From the NCBI GenBank assembly GCA_033977485.1, contig CM066988.1:78526669-78590668 (forward strand): a stretch of DNA of 64,000 nucleotides. The letters run 5' to 3'. This DNA comes from Hydrangea macrophylla (lineage: Eukaryota > Streptophyta > Magnoliopsida > Cornales > Hydrangeaceae). The notes under the pieces were generated by a model, which did not search any database, was not told the DNA's origin, and was given only the letters and a program-made list of their open reading frames with translations. Made by a program: the position numbers and the translations under genes. Positions 32,803 through 44,678 of the stretch are shown here, piece by piece (positions within the stretch are counted from its first letter, which is position 1; the number at the start of each line of letters is the position of its first letter).

Positions 32803-33218
32803 TTATTTTAGAAATTTGATCTAAAGATAATAATCCGGCCAAAATTACATAAATAGCCTCACAGAATAACATATGCCAACAATTAAACGAAATAAAAAGG
32901 GAAAAAAGCAAAAACCCAAGGGCAAAAAAGTCATGACACTGTAGCAGTGAATAATGGTTACTGTTGATGATCGGAGGGAATGAAGAAACTACCCTTACAC
33001 AAATCACATATGGCAAGCAAAGAAAGGGGAAAAAAATGTAACCCAAAAAAAAAGGCCAAAGGCGTCCCAACAATGTAGTATGAACAATGTTTACTGTTTA
33101 TGGGCATCCCTTCTTCTTATATGGAAATAGATATGTCAGGTAGTGGGGACCAGTTTGGATACCCACGTACGGGCATAATTGAATAAAGTTCATAATTGGT
33201 AAGTTTAATAGCAACTTC
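32803..33218. other. Intergenic DNA, no gene seen
   Basis: Contains two loosely similar GTAGCAGTGAATAATGGTTAC/GTAGTATGAACAATG blocks (about 32940 and 33075). It may include the start of the next LTR, which I could not fix. Confidence 0.35.
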
Positions 33219-33428
33219 ATAATATATGTTGGACCACGTTTGGGACCCACACAAAACTTAGACTAAACCCATGTAGAGATATTGGGTAGTTAATGTAGTT
33301 ACAAGGGGGTTTCATAATAAAAGTTGAATACTTAGGGAAGACAAGTGTAATATGGCGCATAAGTAATGTGTTTAGTTAACTAAAAGAAGACAAGTGCCTT
33401 CTTCTTCATCCATTTTCGGACAACAAGT

Positions 33429-33465
<37 letters not shown>

Positions 33466-35442
33466 TGTGTGTGTGTGTGTGAGCTATGGATTCAGCCAAG
33501 CTTCGTTCCGCCATTTCTTCACTGTTCAATCTCCGATTCACGAACCGAAGCTATATTCAAACTCGTGGAGTGAGACGATCATTGTTATACTTTTCTTTTC
33601 TATTTTAATCATCAAATTTTGGTGATCATTTTAGTCAGTGACACGTGGTTTATCAAATTCATGTAGGAATTGCTCTAAAGTAAGAATTGAGCTAAGATTC
33701 ACAAGAATTGGGGGATTTTTCTAGGCAAATTGGCTGAGAAACGAAGATGTGAGTGTTTTATTCCCAAAATTGGGCGTTTAATTGTGTAGATATGATAATC
33801 AATAACTCAGAAAGCTTAATTCATGCTTATGTTGCTATATATACGCATGCTAATTGGATGAAATTTCCATGCTTGTGTGCTTAATTGCTTAATTGCTTAA
33901 TTGCTTATGTAGGTCAAAGAGAAGTCAAGTAATGGTCACCATTTATAGGTCCCATAATAAGGGATAAAAATCCCTCAATGAGTGCGGCGTGGTGACGACT
34001 ACAATGGAATGATGGTGACACCTTTTAGGTCACGTGAGAGTGACGTTATATACGATAAAAGAGTGAGAAAACCTGGGGTAGAAGGGCCCGCGGGTGGTGG
34101 CCTAATTTTTTGACATTCCAAAGACTAAATGATTAATATATGTTGAGTTTTTCCCTTTCACGTTAAATATACTGATAGCATGATTAGTTCTCTCACTAAG
34201 TAAAAGCTTAAACGAATATTATTATCTGTGTGATTATTAAATAACCACTGCAGGTATAAATTGAGAAGAAGAAAGAAAATGATCAGAACAACGGGTTGGG
34301 CTCGAGGGTGAATTGTGTATATGTTTTGTTATAGTTATTAACCTTGTAACTTTTGGTAATTCGGATGTTAGGAAGTTTGGGTAATGTGTTCGTGTGTTGT
34401 AATATAGGTTGTAAACTTGTACAATGATGTATTTGAGCCTATCATTATCTTCCAGATTGTGTAAATTTCACTTATGTTCTTTTCCAGTAGAGAAAGTTTG
34501 ATGGGGTGAGTGTTTGGAGGAGTATTTTACCTTTGGATTTATGGTTGAGATCATTTGGTAGTTAGAATGTCGCAGAATGCTCTATAGATACAAAACAGTC
34601 GATTGGATTCGCTAATTTGTTAAGTCAGTTTCACCCATGTTTCAAAACCAGTTGATTGTATTGGTCTTTATAGTCGACTCGATTGTCATATAACAAACTA
34701 AGCTCACTGGGACACTGATATAGTTGACTAAATGATCACTAGTCAACCAAATGATGTAGTTGACCGAATGATGTAGGTTGTGAACTTGTACCGTGATGTA
34801 TTTGAGCCTGTTGTTATCTTATGTATTGTGTAAATTTCACTTATGTTCTTTTCCAGTAGGAAAAGTATGTTTGGGTGTGTGTTGGAGGTGCATTTTACCT
34901 TTGGATTTATGGTTTAGATCATTTGGTACTTAGAATGCTGCAGAGTGCTCTGATGATAAAAAACTGATCGGGGGTGCAATCAACTGGATTCGCTAATTGG
35001 TTAAGTCAGCTTCACCCAGGTTTCAAAACCAGTCGACTCTATTGGTCTTTACAATTGATTGGGATTGTCATTTAAAAAATTGATGTCACTGGGACAATGA
35101 TGTAGTTGACCGATTGATCACCAGTTGACCAAATTTGGCACCATCCTCTACAAACTTAGTCAACTGGTTCTCCGATCAGTTGACTAAGTCTCCAATCAGT
35201 TGACCGAATTGAGTTCGTTAAAAAAATATGTTCTCTGTAATCTAGATACCAGTCGACCGAAGCCCTGATCAGTCGACTAGATCTATAAACTTATAAATGA
35301 TGATGTTTTACCATGAATTTGAAGGAAATTTCTTTACACCACATTATTTAATGGTATTGATTGTGATTATGTGGGAATTAGGTGCTAGTTTTGGTGTTGT
35401 TACACGTGTCCTAATCTGCGCGTGGTGGGTTGGGATATAACA
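33219..35442 (+). mobile_element. Tekay-family LTR with AGTCGACT motif; start uncertain
   Basis: The end CACGTGTCCTAATCTGCGCG...TATAACA (35398-35442) matches the reverse-strand end of the solo LTR at 29970. A TGTTGGACC at 33228 with flank ATATA against ACATA after the end is one possible start; others cannot be excluded. A GA/GT microsatellite (33436-33482) precedes ATGGATTCAGCC, a 28-codon frame (33486-33569) ending at a donor-like GTGAGA; this is probably LTR leader rather than a host exon. An acceptor-like CACTGCAG lies at 34247-34254. CAGTCGACTG-type motifs lie at about 34595-34750 and 35020-35285. Confidence 0.55.
34402..35125 (+). repeat. Tandem duplication of about 365 bases in the LTR
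   Basis: The block from GTAATATAGGTTGTAAACTT (34398) to about 34760 recurs from about 34768 (GTAGGTTGTGAACTTGTACC) to about 35125, including GAGCCT, CACTTATGTTCTTTTCCAG, the palindrome motifs and the ACCCATGTTTC/ACCCAGGTTTC segment. Confidence 0.75.
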
Positions 35443-35696
35443 ACATATCATAGCTTATGGTTGTGTGTTGGACTCACAATACAGTATGTTTTTGTTTCAA
35501 ACTATTTTGTTATTTTCTATGTGAATTCTTTGATGAAGAACACTAAAATTAGTCTCTTTAAGCACCTTTGGATGGTCTAACCCTATTTTGTAAAATTTCT
35601 CGGTATGATAGCATGAGATTAGAAGTTGTCATTATTGTTGCTTCTTAGAGGTATGTTTTCTTGGACCTTAACATTGTCGATAGAATTTCCTATGTA

Positions 35697-37314
35697 CGTT
35701 AGAATATTATAGTCCAAGTTCATTCTGGATTGTATCTTATAGTGCATTTTATCTAGATTCGTTGTGTACTACTCTTGTACTTCTCTTTCGTACTTTTCAT
35801 TTCTATACTTAGGGTTTTCTCCTAGCCTATATAAAGGCTATCGACTGTAATGTTTGACACACAACTCAATAATACATCTTCGTATTATTCTCTCAACTCT
35901 CTCTCTAACACTTTAACATAGTATCAGAGCCACTATTTTAGTGGTTTGAATCCTGGGCCTCTCTAGAGTAAAGTATGCTATGTGGTTAACACTATTAGTT
36001 GACTCTCCACATCAAAAATGCTTTGAGAGGTAGCCTCTTCATAGTGGCCAACCCCGGCAGGTGGCACACCACTGCTCGCTAGATCACCAACTGACCGCTT
36101 CCATTGCCCGATGACCATCTCTCCGTCCAACTCCTTCCACCCCCAGACAACCTCCCAGCAACTTCCGTCGCCCAGAGACCACCTCTTAGTTCAACTCCCT
36201 CCGCCTCCAGACCACCAACCACCTACCACCTCCTCCATTCGGCTTTCTCTGTAAGACCTCCGACCAGCCAAACCTCCGTCCATCTCCTTCTCAATCGGAC
36301 CTCCGTTCACTACCTCCTCCGCTGTCTTGCTCCCTTCACTGGCAGACTACCAAGCACCTACCACCTTCGACCGTCCGACCTCCTCTGTCAAACCTCCAAC
36401 TGGCCGGACCTCTGTACACAACCTCCTCAGTCTTGCCTCCTCCTTCTAACCTCTGACCGGCTGGGCCTTCGTTTACTTCCTTCTCTGCCATTTGGCTTCC
36501 TTTATTGTCGAACCACCAACCACCTACCACTTTCGAGCGTCCAGCCTCCTCATATCGATTGGAACCCTATTTATTACATCCTTAGTTGTACCTCCTCTAT
36601 CAGACTTTCGAATGGCCTAACCTCCGTTCATTGCCTCATCTGTCATCCGGTTCCCTCATCACTAGCTTTGCCCGTTCAAGTCGCCACTAGTCTAACCTCT
36701 GGCCACTGTTTCCACCATTTGGCCTCCTCTGTCAGACCTCCGATCGCCCGTACCCCATCTCCACCACCAGTAGCCTCCTCTGCATGGATGTTACGATCAC
36801 CTCTACTCAGTCCAACCCAACACTATCATATCGGTGTTTCCTGGTTTGGATCCAGTTAGTATTTCCATCGTTCGTTATCTAAGCCCAACTCAACACTATC
36901 AGGTCAGCATTTCACGGTCTGGTTCTGGTCAGTAGTACTCTCTTTGTTGTATTGCTCAGTTTCACCTTTTGTTGCAGCTTCCATTGTCCCTCATCGTTAG
37001 CTCCACTCAGTCAAGCCGCCAACTATTTCAGGATTTCATTTTCAAACTTACGTTGGTCTCAATCTCACTACCTTGAGTTTGAGAGGGGTTGTTAGAATAC
37101 TATAGTCCATGTTCATTCTGGATTGTATCTTACAGTGCATTCTATCTAGATTCGTTGTGTACTACTCTTGTACTCCTCATTTGTACTTTTTATTCCCATA
37201 CTTGGGGCTTTTTTCCTAGACTATATAAAGTCTATCCATTGTAATGTTTGACACACAACTCAATAATATACATCTTCATATTATTCTCTCAACTCTCTGT
37301 TTAATTCTTTAACA
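35697..37314 (+). mobile_element. Short non-autonomous LTR element (copia-like, TRIM/LARD type)
   Basis: LTRs of about 222 and 225 bases (35697-35918 and 37090-37314) share GTTAGAAT...GTTCATTCTGGATTGTATCTTA, CTATATAAAG and TTTGACACACAACTCAATAAT. A primer site TAGTATCAGAGCC follows at once (35919-35931) and a polypurine tract GAGAGGGG precedes the 3' LTR. TGTA flanks both sides. The first base of the 5' LTR is C instead of T. The 1.17 kb interior has no gag or pol. The two LTRs differ at many sites, so it is not recent. Confidence 0.8.
36104..36859 (+). other. Unrecognised 251-codon frame in the short LTR element
   Basis: Open for 756 bases, rich in Pro, Ser, Thr, Leu and His, with no domain I know. 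The DNA is a degenerate repeat in which GACCACC, CCTCCTC and TCCGTC recur, for example CAACCACCTACCACCT at about 36209 and 36519. Openness may follow from the C-rich repeat, which lacks stops in this frame. It may equally be captured host sequence. Nothing shows that it is translated. Confidence 0.3.
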
Positions 37315-38553
37315 TGTAAGAAATATTAGAAAAAGAATGATTGAATTGATTGATTCGATATTACATACGAAGGGTTATATATAGCCTCGATAAATGTCTT
37401 AATGATTAATGGCTATATCAAAATAATATCAAACAAAATCACATAATATATTATATGATATATTACATGATCTTCATATTTATATAATATATTATACACA
37501 TGAACATTATATATCATGCAATCATTTTATCTTGATGTCTGCGATAGCATTTTTGATAAACATATAAAAGTATTACAAGAATATTTGTATTGGTTTACCA
37601 TCAAATTGTAGTCTTGCATATCTTGGGCATACATTGTAAATGTCTTATAGAAAATTATGGTCTACATAGCTACGTGCCTTTAATCAGACATTGGCAGACA
37701 TGAATTGACTTATCCAGTCATCTTGTTAGGACTTAGTATGTGTTGCTTCTCTTTTGTGATGGGTAGTAGAGTTGGCACTCTGCCTATTAACTTGATTGGG
37801 TAGTTTTTCAGATAAACTTTACTCCATTTTGGTACGAGAGAGGAAAAAGCCTCCGGAAAGACTAAAGCACCCGCTACTTGCCCTGTCTTTCAACGGGCCT
37901 CAATTAGCATCCAAAGAATCATCTCATACTAAATTTGGTTCTACAATTAATACTAAGATAGGTATATTACATCACATAGGAATCTTGAAATAGAAAATCA
38001 AAAGGAAAAATATCATTCACAAAAGCTATGTCAAGTATCATACAATACAAAGTAAAAAATCTACACGAAACAAACTTAGGAAAATTTGTCTAATCAAGTA
38101 ACAATTAGTCATGTTTCCTAACCTAAGAGAGGACATAGATAGTTCTTAAGCAAGAAATCAAGAAAAGAAAATATGCTTAACAAACTAGAATGAAATACAT
38201 GTTGATTTTGAGAAGAGAGGACCCCTCAATCCCCTGATAAACGAGAAATGAAGATTTGATCTTGGGGGAATATGAAATGGGTGACCAATATCATTCCTTA
38301 TGATCCTGGATTAGGAGTCACAAAGACCCCTGACTTGCATGAATGTTACGTAATGAGCCTAGAATGTACAAGGTAGTGGTGTGCAGATGTACATGAGACC
38401 AGAAAGAAGCGACGAGGAAGCGAAGCTATCTATGAAGCTTTGCTTCCTCGTAAAGTGACATGGAAGTATGAAACATGGATAAATGGATGGTGAATGGCAT
38501 GGAAAAATGCAACCAATTATGGCAAGAACATAATCATGGATTATGGCCTAATT
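37315..38553. other. Intergenic or old TE DNA, no gene seen
   Basis: AT-rich. The first 240 bases include ATATATAGCC and TATATTATATGAT runs. A 65-codon frame at 37796 is not convincing. The block may belong to an old large element that also includes 38788-39596 and 44679-46116. Confidence 0.4.
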
Positions 38554-38562
38554 AGGATGCAT

Positions 38563-38778
38563 GGGCCAAGACCCTTGTAGTCTAGTGGCATCAATCCCTC
38601 TCCCCCAAGTGGGAGGGGAAGGGTTCAACTCCGTTTGGGAAGGGTATGGGAGGTTTATTCCTCATTGGGCCATCTATTATAGGATATCTCCTTTGATATG
38701 GGCCTTGGCCCCCTGGCTCTTGTTTGTATGTGGGTGGGTGGTGTCTGTGGATAATTTGCCTGAGGCAAAAAAAGAAGA
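38563..38778 (+). mobile_element. tRNA-derived SINE
   Basis: 216 bases. A box A-like TAGTCTAGTGGC (38579-38590) and a box B GGTTCAACTCC (38632-38642) lie about 45-50 bases apart, as in Pol III promoters of tRNA-derived SINEs. The 3' end is A-rich (GGCAAAAAAAGAAG). A perfect 9-base duplication AGGATGCAT flanks it (38554-38562 and 38779-38787). The 94-codon frame across it (38561-38845) is incidental. It would need LINE enzymes to move. Confidence 0.85.
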
Positions 38779-38787
38779 AGGATGCAT

Positions 38788-39596
38788 AGATATTTCAAAT
38801 CAAAGCCTTAGAGATCAAAACACGCTTGCTGTGAATAGTATATAGAATGCTTGCATCAGTTTGTAAAAATAGAAAAGAGCGGTTAGAAATATGATAAATT
38901 CATGCAATTCGACAAGGATCATCCTTATTGAGTCTAGAACACATAGGAAAAATGAAACTACATTTAGAGTTCTAGAATGAGATAATTCAACCAAACAATA
39001 GGAGTTGTTCATAAATAAAGGCCATACTGCGACTGGAATGTAGAAAAACTTAAAAATAGCATATGAATGCTCCTAAAATATACAAACAATTCCCTAACAC
39101 ATTGAAGTTTAAGGGAAAAATAAATTTGGACCACATATAATGGAAAGAAACTTCTAAAATAAGTGCTTAAAGTCAACCCCACATGTTGTGCTGAAAAATA
39201 GAATGTTCTTGAAGAATGTTTGAGTCATGTAGGAGCCTTTTGATGCATCTTAGATTCAAACAAAATATCGTGGGTATACTTTGATGAGTTAGGAAGAATT
39301 TCCATGTGTTTCATCATCGTCCATTGAGTATTGAGCTCAGAATGTCATTTTAAAGTCAGCTTGCCCACTATTTTGGGGGGTGTTTGAGAAAACAAGGTTT
39401 TAATATCTGAAACTCAAGACTTGGGGTTTAAGAGGGGTTTTGAAATATGACTTTCAAGAGTGATTTCAGCCTTTAAGTATGGATTACAACTACTTTGAAT
39501 GTCATCTTGGAACTCAAATCAAAAGCTCACAAAAAGAGCTAATAATCAAAGTTTTCATTAAGAAGTCATCATCACGTATTTAAATGAGTGTGTGTA
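38788..39596. other. Unassigned repeat-like DNA
   Basis: Part of it (about 38930-39120, GTCTAGAACACATAGGAAAAATG to CCCTAACACATTGAAGTTTAAG) weakly resembles 45037-45245, suggesting one old repeat family. No gene is seen. Confidence 0.35.
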
Positions 39597-40182
39597 TGTA
39601 ACACCGCCCCATTTTCCTTATATTTAGTTATTTATTATTATATTTTTCATAATTTGAATACGAGTATGTAAGTTTATGATTATTATATATTGAGCTCAAT
39701 TCTTGACCCTTGTGCATTTTGCTTGCTTGCACCTTTGAACCCTTGAACCTTTAGATGAATTTGTGAACTAAGACCCCTGAGCGCTCCAACTCATCTGAGC
39801 GCTCGAGCATGAACTCGCACCATTTGAGTGCTCGAGGTAAGCACGAGCGCTCGAGCTTGTTATTGTAGTGAAAAGACTAAACTGCCCCTGGACCCTCCAA
39901 CTCTATATATACCGCACTTGCCTGCTCATTTTTTTTATGTTTTAAAAAATAGAGAGTTGAGAGGGAGAGTCTATAGTGAGCTTTGAGAGATCATCTCCAT
40001 TCCTTTGCATACAAACACCTTGCATGACTCCCTAAACCACACACACACATCCTCCTACACATAGACACTCATACTACTATATTGAAGTCCTAAAGACTGA
40101 AGAACAAAAAGATCAAAGGAGAAAAAAGGCTCTAGGAAGAAGATCAAGACTACCACTGTAATTTTGGAGCTTAAGAACAAGT

Positions 40183-40230
<48 letters not shown>

Positions 40231-41705
40231 TCTGTCATCTAACATTATCCATCATCCTCTACTTCATAGTGAGTACACTCACTCACCTAAAAACATGTTT
40301 TTCATATTTTAAATGATGATGCATTGACATGCAAGAACTTTGAAAGTGAAATTATGTTATAAACTGTCATTCTGCTGTATAATCACAGAACCCGAGCACT
40401 CAGGCTCGTGCGAGCAGTCGTGTGGGCTCAGTAGGCCAATCTGAGCGATCGTCAAGATCGAGCACTTGAGTGTGTGAGTATTTGTAAAATTTGATTGCAT
40501 GCATGTTATATTTGTAGTATTGGAGGACGTGTTTGTTGTACTTGGAATATGAATATTATGTTTTGGTGTATGCATGTGTGATTTAAGCTTTACTAGTTGA
40601 ACCTTGTGCTTAAGGATGATTAAACCTTATAGTAGGACTGATTTTGAAATACAGAACAAAGGATTCTAAGAGTTGTAAAGGTGAGCACTCAAGAAAGTCC
40701 TGAGTGATGATCGCATTGTGAGCACTCGAGATTTCCAAGCTGTCGCATGTGGAGCGCTCGATCACAGTGTTTTAAAAAGGTTCCTGTTATCTATAAGTAA
40801 ATTACGTTTTGGGTCTGTAACTTCCATGGACTTTACAGTATGAGAATTCTGCATGTAGTGGGTTAATGTACTTAGGTATTGTAATGCGATAGTAATTACG
40901 CTTTGTTAACCCTTTAATAGTATAGAAACCCGAGATATAACGTCGTAGCCGTAAAACATTCGTACATGTCAGTTCCAGTCCAACGACATTGGTGCCGGAT
41001 TGTGTTCAAAAGTGTCAATTTGGTAAAGATTGGACCAATAGTCCAAAGTGATGTCGAGATCAGTCGTGATGAGTTTGTCCCATCTCAAGTTGAGTCTAAG
41101 TATGTCATGTTGTAATCCGAACCTTCGTAACACGTCGAGATTGAATGTATTGACATCTAACCTATAATGTTTTTAGAAAGGGATAAAAGAATGTTTCACT
41201 TTCCTTAACTGAGCCTGTTTAAGTGCAGTAGAGTTATTCACTCAGCTTTCATTAGCTGACGACATTCATGCCTTGAACATTCAAACATCTAGATTTTACA
41301 TAGATCGAATACCCAGAGGAGAAGTATGTTGAGGAGGACTATGGATTTGCGAGCTAGATGACGAAGTTGCAAATTTTTTATTATTATTATGTTGTTCTAT
41401 TTATTTTGGGACATCGATGTCCGAACTTATTTCCAGATTTGTTATATTCTATAAGGCTTTAGTGCCTAAGACAATTTCTCTCATTTACCTCCTTCTTGTG
41501 TGGATTGTAGTAATGAATCTTATGACTCAGATGTTTAATATATTACTATGCTTAGTGACTACCAATGTTATTATTACTTTTTATTATTCTTGATTCTACC
41601 ATGTCTTGGACAATCCGGTGATCCCAACTTGCCACATGTCTACGGAACCAAAAACAAAATGTCAAAAAATTTTTTCCCTATTTTGGCTACTCCGGGGGCA
41701 TGACA
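39597..41705 (+). mobile_element. Solo LTR, Tekay family, GAGCGCTC motif
   Basis: 2,109 bases, TGTAACACCGCCCC...CTACTCCGGGGGCATGACA. Flanks GTGTA and GTGTC match at four of five bases, so this is a whole solo LTR left by recombination. GAGCGCTCGAG-type palindromes lie at about 39778-39862, just before the TATA box TCTATATATA (39902), and again at about 40390-40470 and 40683-40760. A CA microsatellite (40183-40229) is in the leader. GTGAGTACACTCAC is at 40269-40282. Stem-loops lie at 41243-41258 and 41273-41284. Confidence 0.88.
41313..41357 (+). other. LTR mini-exon candidate (GAGCGCTC solo LTR)
   Basis: PEEKYVEEDYGFAS followed by TAG. Upstream, in a second phase, DDIHALNIQ resembles DDVHYCLDIP of 52021-52200, so a frameshift probably separates the two halves in this old copy. 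Confidence 0.35.
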
Positions 41706-42204
41706 GTGTCAGTGTGTGTATATGAAAAATATTGTTGGGATTCTATAACATGTGAAAAAATTCCATTAATTTAGGAATTGTGATTGGCGAGAATCCTATT
41801 TTGAGTTAGTTTCTTTTTGTGATAGAGTTTTATTTGGAGTGGATCTTTGAGTTCTTGTTGGACAAGGAATGATTGGAAACTCTAAAAAAGAGATGGAGTA
41901 TAGGAATTTAGGAAGCCCTTGGTGTACCAAGTTGGGGGTCTCCCTCATGGAGGTGCATGGTCTAGGGTGAGAGAGATAAGGGTTATTGGATATTGAGAGT
42001 AGGTGTACAAGGAGTTAGAGGGTTGGGTTATGGGATTTAATTCAATAGTGAAAGAACAGTTCTCTCGGGTATGGACATAGACAATGTTTGGCCGAACCAC
42101 ATAGAAATATGTGTTTTCTTTGATGTGCATATTTATTTCTGTTGGTATGTTTATGTGTGTCTATTGAGGGGAATTTGGTTCCGCATTTTTAAATTCCCAA
42201 CAAG

Positions 42205-42217
42205 TGGTATTAGAGCC
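42205..42217 (+). promoter_or_regulatory. Primer-binding site (tRNA-Met type, one change)
   Basis: TGGTATTAGAGCC, two bases after the 5' LTR; one base differs from the usual TGGTATCAGAGCC. Confidence 0.8.
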
Positions 42218-43722
42218 ATGGTGGTGAGATCATGGTGGACAGAGGTGCACGACAACAGTGATGTTAGCAGCATAGTGGTTTAAGATATAACAACAAAAGA
42301 ATAAAAAAATTGTTCCAATGAGTGTCGTGGCTTATGCGTCTGGGAACGATCATGGCGAAGGAAGGCATCGTTTTTGTGATTAGAGATAAGCACTTGGTTT
42401 GGCCATGAGAGGGTGAATTATTGATTGCCAAGTAAAATAGTGATCAACTATTTTGGTAAGTTGGTTAGAGAATGATCTAGAGTGTCACGTTGCATAGTAC
42501 CAATGGTTCTGATTGGTCATAATTTTAGGTAGCTTGTGAGACAAGTTATGTTATTCAGAATTCAGGTCAGAGTTGGTTTTAGAGGTTTTCAGGCACTATA
42601 GATTCATCAGTGATATAGTTTTGTGTGAGATTCTGCAAGGTTTGAGTTCAATTTTTTTTCTTTTGTGACAGATCAGATGAGACAGTAGGTCGTGATCTAG
42701 GGCAAAAGACAATTTCAGTGCTATTGTGATTATAGTAGTAGGTTGCATATGGTGGAAAGGTGTTCACACTCCACTTGTATGGATACTTCTCTTGGATTAT
42801 TAGATTTCGAGTACGATACGTATGTGATTCAGAAAAATATTTTAATGCCAAAAGGGTTGTTGATTATCCTAGGGTGACTAGTATTGTCGCGAGGTGGAAC
42901 GGGAGATTTCATAATATTTTGTTAGACTAGTTCGCTAGTTGGGACTTTGGAGCCAAATTGGCAGAGGATTCTATAATCTCTATTACTAGATGACCTCTAT
43001 GGGTGCAAGCTTGGTGTTGGAGCTGAGGGTGGAGTCATGAAAATCACACATAGCAGATATTCTCGACGGAGAGAGAAGTATGGATGGTTTTATCGTCTGG
43101 CTGGTCCTCGATGGATGAATTCATGCAAGTGCGTGAATGGTGATTTTCACGGTTCAGACGATGGTGAGGAAAAATCCTGCTGGAGAGAAAAGGGATCGAG
43201 GCTCTTCTCTGAAGTTAATGGGTATAACTAACTTGGGCTTGCCCATGTATTGGTCATGTTGATCGAATCGAAAGTGTCGAGACCGTGTTGATTCGAAAGT
43301 GTACAGACTGGCAAAATGATGGCCAATGGATTCATTTGTGTTTTGGCAAGCAGTGGCAAAGTGGTCAGCTTTGTGGGTGCTGGTCACATGTGACAGATTG
43401 ATTTAGCAATTGCCCCACAAGTGATAGAGGGGTGATTGTTGGGATTCTAACACATGTGGGACAATCCCATTAATTTAGGAATTATTTTTTGTGAGTTGGT
43501 GTCCTTTTGTGATAGAGTTTTATTTGGAGTGGATCTCTGATTTTTTGTTGGACAAGGAATGGTTGGAAACTCTACAAAAGGAGACGGAGTATAGGAATTT
43601 AGAAATCCCTTGGTGTACCAAGTTGGGGGGTCTCCTCTCATGGGGGTGCATTGTCTAGGGTGAGAGAGATGAGGGTTCTTGGATATTGAGAGTAGGTATT
43701 CAAGGGGTTAGAGGGTTGGGTT

Positions 43723-44469
43723 TAGAAGTGTCAAACGGGGCGGCCCGCCCTGCCATCTTGACGAGTTTGGTGAATTTTGGCGAGCCACGGGGAGAGTAGC
43801 CAAGATAAACGGGGCAGGGCGAATTGACTCGGTAAGGGATATAGGGTGACTCGCCCCAGCCCACTAATTTGTGGGTCAACGGAGCGGGGCGAGGAGAGGA
43901 AGGGCGGCTAACTCGCGGGTTGGTTGGCGAATTAACCCACGAGTTGGCACACGGGTTGATTGCAAAACCTGTTTTTAATTTTAATAAAACTAATTTCTTA
44001 ATAAATCATTTACTCAAAAATTTATTTGAAAAGAGTTTAATAAAAAATAAATTAGTGAAAATAGTCTATTACAAAACAGTTTATTAAAAGTTTATTAGAA
44101 AATAGTTTAAAAATAATTCTTTACTTTCTAAAAAGTAGCTTAGTAACACACTTTATTTAAAAAAAAGTTTGTTAAAAAAAATTTGAAAACAAATTTTAAA
44201 AAAAAAACATTTATTTTCTACTTAAAAGTTTAATAAAACTGTTTATTAGTAAATATTTTATTTAAAAACAATTAAATAAAATCTTTCTATTCTCGGGTTG
44301 GCGAGGCGAGGCGGGTTGGTGGCGAGTTGTGGGCTACAAAAGGGGAAGTCGACCTGAGCCCATATGAATTGGGCTCGTTCATGGGGCGCGCGCGAGGTGT
44401 GGGCCACCACGTGGCGGGGCGGGGTACGGTGGGCTAGGCCAGTCTAAGTTGGCCCACTATACACCCCTA
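43723..44469. mobile_element. hAT-type non-autonomous element in the 3' LTR
   Basis: 747 bases. Ends TAGAAGTGTCAAACGGG and, on the other strand, TAGGGGTGTATAGTGGG. The 8-base flanks GTTGGGTT (43715-43722) and GTTGGGCT (44470-44477) match at seven sites, as for hAT elements. The sister LTR supplies the empty site (GGGTTGGGTTATGGGATTT, about 42020-42040). Terminal parts are G/C-rich (GGGGCGGG-type), the centre is AT-rich. It has no transposase. Confidence 0.87.
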
Positions 44470-44678
44470 GTTGGGCTATGAGATTTAATTCGACGTTTTC
44501 TTGTACTGGATTTTATTTTAAATAGTGAAAGAACGGTTCTCTCGGGTGTAGACGTAGGCAATGTTTGATCAAACCACGTAGAAATTTGTGTTTTATTTGT
44601 GTGCATATTTATTTTTGTTGGTACGTTTCTGTGTGTTTCTTGGGGGGAATTTGGTTCCGCATTTTTAAATTCCCAACA

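Larger units (their letters stand above)
41733..44678 (+). mobile_element. Small LTR element with long non-coding interior
   Basis: LTRs 41733-42202 and 43437-44678 (the second enlarged by a hAT-type insertion) start TGTTGGGATTCTA and end TAAATTCCCAACA. A perfect AATAT duplication flanks it (41728-41732 and 44679-44683). A primer site TGGTATTAGAGCC is at 42205-42217. The 1.23 kb interior has no recognisable gag or pol; frames such as 42071-42283 and 43037-43231 have no known domain. Copia-like LTR ends suggest a non-autonomous copia relative. Confidence 0.87.

Noticed and set aside
33486..33569. Possible first exon MDSAKLRSAISSLF... with a GTGAGA donor
   Set aside because: It lies where the leader and donor of a Tekay-family LTR are expected, after a GA microsatellite. 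No further exons were recognisable.
38561..38845. 94-codon frame MGQDPCSLVAS...
   Set aside because: It spans the SINE and its target duplications; chance reading frame.
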